A stretch of 5,624 nt of DNA from the NCBI GenBank assembly GCA_910586775.1, contig CAJUJN010000139.1:1-5624 (forward strand). Reading direction: 5' to 3'. Position 1 is the stretch's first letter. The number at the start of each line of letters is the position of its first letter. This DNA comes from an uncultured Acetatifactor sp. (lineage in GTDB: Bacteria > Bacillota > Clostridia > Lachnospirales > Lachnospiraceae). This document shows, piece after piece, positions 1-4,494 of the stretch. The notes beneath the pieces are model-generated. The model was given only the letters and a program-made list of their open reading frames with translations. It was not told where the DNA came from and did no database searches. The translations under genes were made by a program, and so were the position numbers.

Positions 1-22
1 AAATAAATTTCAGCACTTTTCA

Positions 23-111
23 CAATGGCCTAATGGGGCCAGTGAACAGTAACCACTTCTGTTACTGCTCACTCAGTGCCGCCGCGAGGCGTTTTCGCCG
101 TGAGCAGTAAC
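23..111. repeat. Three-copy inverted repeat cluster
   Basis: A 12-13 base motif occurs three times. AGTGAACAGTAAC is at 41-53, its inverted form GTTACTGCTCACT at 61-73, and GTGAGCAGTAAC at 100-111. Copy 61-72 pairs perfectly over 12 bp with 100-111. Copy 61-73 also pairs over 13 positions, with one A/C mismatch, with 41-53 across a 7-base loop. A small GGCG-TTTT-CGCC hairpin (88-99) lies inside the long loop. A further imperfect stem, 23-30 with 37-44, competes for part of the first copy. Such a cluster may be a dispersed intergenic repeat or a structured RNA; the sequence alone does not decide. Confidence 0.8.
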
Positions 112-119
112 CTTTTTCT
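61..119 (+). terminator. Terminator-like hairpin, rightward
   Basis: The perfect 12-bp stem 61-72/100-111, with the nested 88-99 hairpin, is followed directly by CTTTTTCTT at 111-119, the arrangement of an intrinsic terminator on the + strand. It would stop a transcript entering from the left of the window just before it ran antisense into the regulator that ends at 120. On the minus strand no T-run follows the stem, so it is not an obvious terminator for that regulator. The loop is long (27 bases) for a classical terminator, which lowers confidence. Confidence 0.5.
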
Positions 120-1181
120 TCAGTCCCCGGTGGACTCCCTGTAAATCAGGCTTGTCTGCCCGTAAACCATGCGGAACTGCAGCTGCGGCTCCCGGATTCT
201 GGAAACCAGCAGATATGCCGCGGAATGTCCCATAATGCTGCTGTGGATATGGACGGTGGTGAGGGACGGCGTGATAATCTGGGCTTCCATGGCATCGTCA
301 AAGCCGCAGAGCCAGACGTCTGCCGGAACAGAAATGCCCAGCTTCTTAAACACCTTCAGCGTGTCAAATACCACATAGTCATTTGCACAGACAAAGACTT
401 CCGGCAGGGATTTCAGTTTCGAGAAAGCTTCCTCCAGATACTCCTGATATTCCTCTGAGGTCGGCGCCGCGACGCCTTCCTTATTGCCGGTGATACAGTA
501 CTCCTCTCTACAGGGCAGTCCCGTCAGATACATGGCATTGCGGTAGCTCATATACCGTTCAAAAAAAGACTGGCAATGCATATACTCCCCGATAAAGCCG
601 ATGCGCGTCTTCCCCCGCCGCGCCATCTCCCGGATAAAGACGTAAGCATTGGACTGGTTATCCGGATAGATAAAATCCGCCTTCAATGGCTCCCCCATGG
701 CCGTCACCGGAGAATCCACAAAGAGAAGGGGAATCCGCAGGCCGCAGAGCATAGCGCAATAATCATAATCGAGCACTTCGATGCAGATAACGCCGTCAGC
801 CTTCTCCCGGTCAAAGGAAAGCGGCAGACGCAGTGCTTCCACATCCTGCCTGCAGACCCTGTGTATGGTAAACTCATATCCCAGCCGGGAAAATTCTCCC
901 TGAAGACAGTCCAGAAGGGCGGACAGAAAACCTGTTTTTCCCACAAATCCCATGATAAGCAGCGCTATCTCCCCCGCCGCCTCTCCCAAAGACGCTTTCT
1001 TCTCCCCGGAAGCGGCATTCATGTATGAAAAATGTTTATATCCCATTTCCACGGCTTTCCGCAGAACCTTTTCCCTTGTGTCGTCGGCCAGGATGCCTGT
1101 ATTGTTGATGGCTTTGGAAACCGTGTTCCTGGAAACGCCAAGTGCATCCGCAATATCCTGTATCGTAACTCGTCCGGCCAT
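120..1181 (-). CDS. LacI family transcriptional regulator
   Basis: This 353-aa protein is probably a sugar-responsive DNA-binding repressor acting in the cytoplasm as a dimer or tetramer. Residues 5-25 form the LacI helix-turn-helix (VTIQDIADALGVSRNTVSKA). Residues from about 71 form the periplasmic-binding-protein-like effector domain, with the family marks CAND (265-268), VPADV (285-289), CGFDD (292-296) and PSLTTV (305-310). The hinge after Tyr48 reads KHFSYMN and lacks the usual PNxxAR, so DNA recognition may be atypical. The frame is open upstream to 1331. The start at 1181 is preferred because AAAGAGG lies 4 bases before it and the DNA-binding domain begins there, as is normal in the family. 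The gene is divergent from the second regulator. Its ligand cannot be read from sequence; a fructose-containing sugar is only suggested by the neighbours. Confidence 0.93.
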   Translation of the reverse strand: MAGRVTIQDIADALGVSRNTVSKAINNTGILADDTREKVLRKAVEMGYKHFSYMNAASGEKKASLGEAAGEIALLIMGFVGKTGFLSALLDCLQGEFSRLGYEFTIHRVCRQDVEALRLPLSFDREKADGVICIEVLDYDYCAMLCGLRIPLLFVDSPVTAMGEPLKADFIYPDNQSNAYVFIREMARRGKTRIGFIGEYMHCQSFFERYMSYRNAMYLTGLPCREEYCITGNKEGVAAPTSEEYQEYLEEAFSKLKSLPEVFVCANDYVVFDTLKVFKKLGISVPADVWLCGFDDAMEAQIITPSLTTVHIHSSIMGHSAAYLLVSRIREPQLQFRMVYGQTSLIYRESTGD

Positions 1182-1185
1182 AGTA

Positions 1186-1192
1186 CCTCTTT
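1186..1192 (-). promoter_or_regulatory. Ribosome binding site fixing the 1181 start
   Basis: On the minus strand AAAGAGG is followed by TACT and then ATG at 1181. The upstream in-frame ATG codons at 1331, 1268 and 1235 have no comparable purine-rich site, so this site decides the start of the leftward regulator. Confidence 0.7.
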
Positions 1193-1232
1193 TCCCGGGG
1201 GCTGCAGCCAAATACCCCCCAAATAATTTCCG

Positions 1233-1327
1233 CATAAAACAGTGCCTTCGGCACCTTACTGATTCCATGTCCGTCTGACGACGGACTTTCCTGTAAGATA
1301 AAACAGCGCCCCGGCCTGTACCGGCGC
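1233..1327 (-). promoter_or_regulatory. Structured 5' leader with terminator-like hairpins
   Basis: Three stems lie between the candidate promoter and the start of the leftward regulator, read on the minus strand. First, GCGCC (1327-1323) pairs with GGCGC (1310-1306) and is followed by TGTTTTAT. Second, GTCCGTC and GACGGAC (1286-1269) form a perfect 7-bp stem with a 4-base loop. Third, GTGCC-GAA-GGCAC (1254-1242) is again followed by TGTTTTAT. The identical U-rich tails after the first and third stems look like tandem weak terminators, as in attenuation. No known riboswitch or T-box core was recognised. The leader would be about 170 nt if the predicted promoter is correct. Confidence 0.45.
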
Positions 1328-1337
1328 GCATGGTTTG

Positions 1338-1348
1338 TGAATCGTTTT
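1338..1348. promoter_or_regulatory. Operator-like 11-mer, copy 1
   Basis: TGAATCGTTTT contains AATCGTTT, a near-palindrome centred on CG as in many LacI-family operators (general form AAnCGnTT). It lies just downstream of the predicted start point of the leftward regulator transcript, a usual place for a repressor to block transcription. The same 11 bases recur exactly at 1609-1619. The operator role is inference. Confidence 0.4.
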
Positions 1349-1361
1349 ATCTGTCAGGAAC

Positions 1362-1390
1362 AAACTACCACTTTTTTCATTTTATGTCAA
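1362..1390 (-). promoter_or_regulatory. Candidate promoter of leftward regulator
   Basis: On the minus strand a perfect TTGACA -35 box (1390-1385) is followed after 17 bases by TAGTTT (1367-1362), a weak -10 box sharing T1, A2 and T6 with the consensus. Transcription would start near 1355. The -35 box overlaps the first GTCAACAT repeat (1386-1393), so a protein bound there would block the promoter. Confidence 0.45.
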
Positions 1391-1400
1391 CATTATTATT

Positions 1401-1425
1401 GGCGTTAGTCAACATATGTGTTGGT
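1401..1425 (+). repeat. 25-bp inverted repeat, left copy
   Basis: This copy matches the reverse complement of 1478-1502 at 21 of 25 positions. The conserved ends are GTTAGTCAA and GTGTTGGT, and the differences are mainly in the centre. Conserved ends with a variable middle are expected of a protein-binding site. It contains the palindrome ACATATGT (1412-1419). Confidence 0.75.
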
Positions 1426-1477
1426 GCAGCCTGAAAGTGCCATAAACACAGTATTCTGATACAGCCAAAACCAGGAA

Positions 1478-1502
1478 ACCAACACAGTTATTGACTAACA
1501 CC
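1478..1502 (-). repeat. 25-bp inverted repeat, right copy
   Basis: This is the oppositely oriented partner of 1401-1425, with centres 77 bp apart. It includes TTGACT at 1491-1496 on the + strand, a possible -35 box, but no good -10 box follows at 16-18 bases. A protein binding both copies could form a DNA loop; this is inference. Confidence 0.75.
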
Positions 1503-1608
1503 TTATTATTTTACATTTTCATTTTATTTCTCCTGTTTCAAATTACATTTTTACAGTTTTTGGCACAATTATTCGCTTATTTTTTACAAAATCACAATTT
1601 ATTATGCA

Positions 1609-1619
1609 TGAATCGTTTT
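1609..1619. promoter_or_regulatory. Operator-like 11-mer, copy 2
   Basis: This is an exact second copy of TGAATCGTTTT, 15 bases upstream of the -35 box of the rightward promoter. Copies beside both divergent promoters suggest one LacI-type protein controls both regulators. This is inference from position and sequence. Confidence 0.4.
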
Positions 1620-1633
1620 TCTCATTTTTACAT

Positions 1634-1662
1634 TTTACAATCTAATGTAAAAATAGTATAAT
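1634..1662 (+). promoter_or_regulatory. Sigma-A promoter of rightward regulator
   Basis: TTTACA (1634-1639, 5 of 6 consensus) is followed by a 17-base spacer and a perfect TATAAT (1657-1662). The start point would be near 1669, leaving a leader of about 50 nt. The -35 box lies within the TTTTACA-N6-TGTAAAA inverted repeat, implying repression by occlusion, perhaps by the regulator itself. Confidence 0.75.
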
Positions 1663-1719
1663 AATGTAAAATACAAAGATTCAGACCGTGGTCCGCCAGA
1701 ACGGGCAGAAGGGATACCT

Positions 1720-2715
1720 ATGAAAAAATCAAACGCCATCCCCACCATGAAGGATGTGGCCTCAGAAGCCGGCGTATCACTGGGCACTGTCTCAAAGGTC
1801 GTCAACGGCCTGCCCGTGGGAGAAATTTATAAGACAAAAGTAGAGGAAGCTATCCGCAAACTCAATTACCATGTCAACAGTTATGCACAGGGCCTGAAAG
1901 CCGGCAAAACCGGTACCATAGCCCTGCTGATACCGAATCTGTGGGATCCCTTTTTCTCTGTTCTCACCCACCATATCAACCGTGCCCTGCAGGCGAGGCA
2001 GTACAGAATGCTGCTGTGCACCACAGATTTCAATGCCGCCCAGGAACAGGAATATGTCACCATGCTCCAGAACAATAAGGTGGACGGTATCATCGGCCTG
2101 ACCTGCAATCCGGCCCTTGCCGTTCCGGAAAGCATTCCCTTTGTGTCCATCGACCGCTCCATGGGCTCCGGCATCCCCTGCGTGGCATGCGACAATTTCA
2201 TGGGCGGACAGCTGGCTGCGGAAAAGCTGGCTGACCTGGGCTGCCGCAGAGTGGCGTTTCTCCGCACGGGTTCTTCCCTTGCCAACGAACCCAACAAACG
2301 CAAGGCCGGGTTCGAGAACGGATGTCTCTCCAGAAAGTTAAAATATGAAATGCTGATTCTGGGGGATGAAGAGTCCTATGATAAATTCGACGCATTTCTG
2401 ACGGAACACAAAATCGACGGAAAACTGTCTTTTGACGGTATTTTCTGCGTGACAGACAAGATTGCCCGCTATGTAATAAACGTATTAAAAAAGATGAATA
2501 TACGTGTTCCAGAAGATGTGCAGGTGATCGGTTTTGACGGAATCCGGCAGCTTGGGGACTTCGACTATCTCTGCTCCACCATCGTCCAGCCCGTACAGGA
2601 GATGGCTCAGCTGTGTGTGGATCTGCTGTTTCAGGAGGCCTCCCCCGCCAGGCCGCAGCTCTACTGTCTTCCTGTCTCTTATGTTTGCGGGGGAACAACC
2701 CGGGAAATCACTTAG
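1720..2715 (+). CDS. LacI family transcriptional regulator
   Basis: This 331-aa protein is a canonical LacI/GalR-type sugar-responsive regulator. The helix-turn-helix is at residues 9-30 (TMKDVASEAGVSLGTVSK). The hinge Tyr50-HVN-SYA-Q-GL keeps the family pattern YxxNxxAxxL. The effector domain starts near residue 65 and shows IPNLWDPFFS (71-80), SIDR (143-146), CDN (157-159), KRKAGF (193-198), VTD (244-246) and VIGFDG (269-274), positions that line the sugar pocket in relatives. The ATG at 1720 has AGAAGGG 6 bases upstream and places the DNA-binding domain normally. A strong promoter and possible autoregulatory repeats lie upstream. It converges on the GH32 gene, a fructoside hydrolase, so control of that operon by a fructose-type ligand is plausible but not shown. 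Confidence 0.95.
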   Translation: MKKSNAIPTMKDVASEAGVSLGTVSKVVNGLPVGEIYKTKVEEAIRKLNYHVNSYAQGLKAGKTGTIALLIPNLWDPFFSVLTHHINRALQARQYRMLLCTTDFNAAQEQEYVTMLQNNKVDGIIGLTCNPALAVPESIPFVSIDRSMGSGIPCVACDNFMGGQLAAEKLADLGCRRVAFLRTGSSLANEPNKRKAGFENGCLSRKLKYEMLILGDEESYDKFDAFLTEHKIDGKLSFDGIFCVTDKIARYVINVLKKMNIRVPEDVQVIGFDGIRQLGDFDYLCSTIVQPVQEMAQLCVDLLFQEASPARPQLYCLPVSYVCGGTTREIT

Positions 2716-2803
2716 AAATTGCCGGAAAATAACTGCTACGATTTCTTTCGGTAAAAGCCAGGATTTGAACGGCCCTCCGATAACTTCATTTTCTAAAATA
2801 CGG

Positions 2804-2835
2804 AAAAACAGGCCGCAAAATGCAGCCTGTTTTCC
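2804..2835. terminator. Bidirectional intrinsic terminator
   Basis: AAAACAGGC (2805-2813) pairs perfectly with GCCTGTTTT (2825-2833). After one mismatch, GCA and TGC extend the stem to a 3-base loop. The minus strand ends in TTTTT and the + strand in TTTT, so the hairpin can stop both converging genes, the regulator ending at 2715 and the GH32 gene ending at 2865. Confidence 0.8.
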
Positions 2836-2864
2836 ACATCTCATCCGCCTCCCATAAACCTGTT

Positions 2865-4355
2865 CTATATGAGATCGTACTTTACCACGTCTATGCTCAC
2901 AGTTCCGTCTACGGAGAAGTGGATTCCATCCGCTTCCTGATCCGTGTACAGGACAGCGGTCATGACCTGCTCCCCATCGTTTATAAAGGCTTCCACGCTG
3001 AAACGGTCCAGAATGATCCTCAGCTTCAGCACGCCATCCTTCAGTTCTACCTTGCTGCGCCTCTGATGAATGATGGCCCTCCGGGAACCGGAGAATTTCC
3101 TGTCCACCTTGAGCACGGCCTCCCCGGGTCTGTAGCTGAAGGAGGTCTGGTACAGGTCATTCTGAGCGAAACGGACCGCGAATTTCCGATACATGTCACA
3201 GCCCTCCACCGGACGTACCACAACCTCCATGTCCACCCTGCGCCCCTTAAGGCCCTCCGGATAGACATTCCCCGAGACGGTAAGATCCTTGTAGACAACC
3301 TTATTGGCCCTCATGTTCTCCAGCTCCCGGATGGGCTTCTGATAAAGCCTGCCGTTTTGGATGGAAATCTCCCTGGGCAGGCTCATCTGGCCGAACCATG
3401 CTTCCTCTGACTTTCTCCTGTGGTTGCAGGTATCCCAGTTCTGCATCCATCCGATCATCACCCGCCTTCCGTCCGGCGTGAGCACTGTCTGGGGCGCATA
3501 GAAGTCGATCCCGTAGTCAATAGACTGGTCCCGCTCCTCGATGAATTTCCCCGTCTCTTTATCATAATCGCCGATCAGGCAGAGGGTACCGTTTCCGTTG
3601 TGGTACTCGAATCCCCGGGACAGCATGTCCTGAGGGCTGGTTAGGATGACCCACTTTCCGTCCAGCGGGAAGAAGTCAGGGCACTCCCACATCTTGCCGA
3701 TGCGGTCATCATTGGCCGCCAATATGCTCTTGAACTCCCAGCGGAAACCGTCCTGACTGGTATAGAGCAGGATCTGGCCGCTACCGTCCGCCGGCCTGCT
3801 GCCGATCACGCAGCAGTAGGTTCCGTCCTCTTCCTTCCACATCTTGGGATCCCGGAAATCGTTCCTGCTGGCCCCCTCCGGCAGATCCTTCTCATCCAGA
3901 ACCGGATTGTTCTCATACTTCTCATAGTCCATCCCGTCCCCTACGGCCAGGCACTGGGTCTGGACCTCCGTATGGCCCCCATTTGGCTGGCGTTCCCTGA
4001 CCACCCCGGTATACATGAGCAGCTGCCGTCCGTCAGGAAGCTCAACGGCGCTGCCCGAGAAACAGCCGTCCCGGTCATAAATCTCATCCGGAGCCAGCGC
4101 GGCCGGAAGGTATTCCCAGTGCAGCAGGTCCTCGCTCACCGCATGCCCCCAGTGCATGGGTCCCCAATAGGAGTCATACGGATTGTATTGGTAAAACATA
4201 TGGTATTTCCCCTGATACCAGGAAAAACCGTTGGGATCATTCATCCATCCGGTGCGTGTGGACAGATGGAACGCAGGCCTTTCCTCTTCGGCTATCATCT
4301 TCTCGAAAGTCTCCTCGTACTTGCGCGCTTCCCTCAATGTCTGGCTTGTCATCAT
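2865..4355 (-). CDS. Glycoside hydrolase family 32 (beta-fructofuranosidase)
   Basis: This enzyme is predicted to hydrolyse beta-fructofuranosyl bonds in sucrose, sucrose-6-phosphate or short fructo-oligosaccharides. With the start at 4355 it has 496 residues, normal for bacterial GH32. The N-terminal five-bladed propeller carries all three catalytic acids: the nucleophile Asp40 in WMNDPNG, Asp169 in FRDP, and the acid/base Glu224 in WECPD. DFYAPQ (284-289) and GWMQNW (302-307) are further family marks. Residues from about 352 form the C-terminal beta-sandwich. There is no signal peptide or membrane segment, so it acts in the cytoplasm on imported sugar. It follows the solute-binding protein gene on the same strand, 139 bp downstream. 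ABC uptake favours an unphosphorylated substrate over sucrose-6-phosphate, though the exact substrate is not readable. The start could also be 4364 or 4352. Confidence 0.95.
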   Translation of the reverse strand: MMTSQTLREARKYEETFEKMIAEEERPAFHLSTRTGWMNDPNGFSWYQGKYHMFYQYNPYDSYWGPMHWGHAVSEDLLHWEYLPAALAPDEIYDRDGCFSGSAVELPDGRQLLMYTGVVRERQPNGGHTEVQTQCLAVGDGMDYEKYENNPVLDEKDLPEGASRNDFRDPKMWKEEDGTYCCVIGSRPADGSGQILLYTSQDGFRWEFKSILAANDDRIGKMWECPDFFPLDGKWVILTSPQDMLSRGFEYHNGNGTLCLIGDYDKETGKFIEERDQSIDYGIDFYAPQTVLTPDGRRVMIGWMQNWDTCNHRRKSEEAWFGQMSLPREISIQNGRLYQKPIRELENMRANKVVYKDLTVSGNVYPEGLKGRRVDMEVVVRPVEGCDMYRKFAVRFAQNDLYQTSFSYRPGEAVLKVDRKFSGSRRAIIHQRRSKVELKDGVLKLRIILDRFSVEAFINDGEQVMTAVLYTDQEADGIHFSVDGTVSIDVVKYDLI

Positions 4356-4358
4356 ATT

Positions 4359-4370
4359 CTCCATACTCCT
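4359..4370 (-). promoter_or_regulatory. Ribosome binding sites deciding the GH32 start
   Basis: On the minus strand AGGAG (4370-4366) is only 1 base from the ATG at 4364, too close for use, but 10 bases from the ATG at 4355. A second GGAG (4362-4359) is 6 bases from the ATG at 4352. The start at 4355 or 4352 is therefore better supported than the longest frame. Confidence 0.55.
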
Positions 4371-4390
4371 GTTCTATATTTTGCCAAAGA

Positions 4391-4430
4391 CGGCCATCCA
4401 GTCACTCTCTTGCAGAGGGCTGAACGGCCG
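4391..4430 (-). promoter_or_regulatory. Intergenic stem-loop specific to minus-strand RNA
   Basis: In minus-strand RNA, CGGCCGTTCAG (4430-4420) pairs with CTGGATGGCCG (4401-4391) over 11 bp including two G-U pairs, and CTCT-GCA-AGAG forms an inner stem. On the + strand the same two positions would be A/C mismatches, so the fold belongs to the operon transcript. It is followed by TCTTT, a weak U-tract. It may be a partial terminator or a 3'-end stabiliser lowering GH32 output relative to the transporter. Confidence 0.6.
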
Positions 4431-4437
4431 CCTCGCC

Positions 4438-4494
4438 TTACTTGAACTTAATTCCTGCTTTCTTTCTCATAATCCATTCTTCTGCAGTATAACT
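4438..4494 (-). other. In-frame 18-codon extension after binding-protein stop
   Basis: After the TAA at 4497-4495 the same frame continues for 18 sense codons (SYTAEEWIMRKKAGIKFK) to a second TAA at 4440-4438. It reads like protein sequence, with a basic tail unlike the acidic end before the stop. It may be chance, a fossil of a longer C-terminus, or readthrough. Annotated only as an open extension. Confidence 0.3.

Larger units (their letters stand above)
1509..1671. repeat. Cluster of seven TTTTACA/TGTAAAA heptamers
   Basis: TTTTACA starts at 1509, 1549, 1582, 1626 and 1633. Its complement TGTAAAA starts at 1646 and 1665. The copies at 1633-1639 and 1646-1652 form an inverted pair with a 6-base spacer over the -35 box of the rightward promoter, and the copy at 1665-1671 falls on the predicted start point. 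This arrangement suits repressor half-sites. AT-richness alone makes some copies likely, but seven in about 160 bp is more than simple composition predicts. Confidence 0.55.
1182..1719. other. 538-bp divergent regulatory region
   Basis: No credible gene lies between the two divergent regulator starts. The left part (about 1182-1330) is GC-richer and full of short stems. The right part (about 1340-1680) is strongly AT-rich. The region carries a promoter candidate for each direction, a 25-bp inverted repeat pair, an 11-base operator-like direct repeat and a cluster of TTTTACA heptamers. Its length and density of repeats exceed what two simple promoters need, which suggests several proteins bind here or that the leader RNA is itself regulatory. 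Confidence 0.8.

Noticed and set aside
1182..1331. N-terminal extension of the leftward regulator by 50 residues to the ATG at 1331
   Set aside because: It has no ribosome binding site, its residues are low-complexity basic sequence unlike LacI proteins, it overlaps clear hairpins, and the good site before 1181 fits the family start.
1182..1355. Known riboswitch or T-box in the regulator leader
   Set aside because: No T-box core or recognisable aptamer sequence was seen; only simple stems with U-rich tails.
1491..1517. Second + strand promoter from TTGACT at 1491
   Set aside because: The only -10 candidate, TACATT, is at 15-base spacing; the promoter at 1634-1662 is far better.
2198..2698. 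166-aa minus-strand frame inside the rightward regulator
   Set aside because: Arg- and Pro-rich composition typical of an antisense frame of a GC-richer gene, no ribosome site, and a complete LacI gene opposite.
2820..3410. 196-aa open frame on the + strand opposite the GH32 gene
   Set aside because: It lies antisense to conserved catalytic-domain coding sequence, starts inside the terminator, and has no recognisable family or ribosome site; it is a shadow frame.
3972..4445. 157-aa + strand frame over the GH32 5' end
   Set aside because: It is antisense to the WMNDPNG region and its codons mirror the real gene; no independent support.
4438..4470. Free-standing 10-codon peptide MRKKAGIKFK (minus strand)
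   Set aside because: No convincing ribosome site with proper spacing, and it is better described as part of the in-frame extension after the binding-protein stop.
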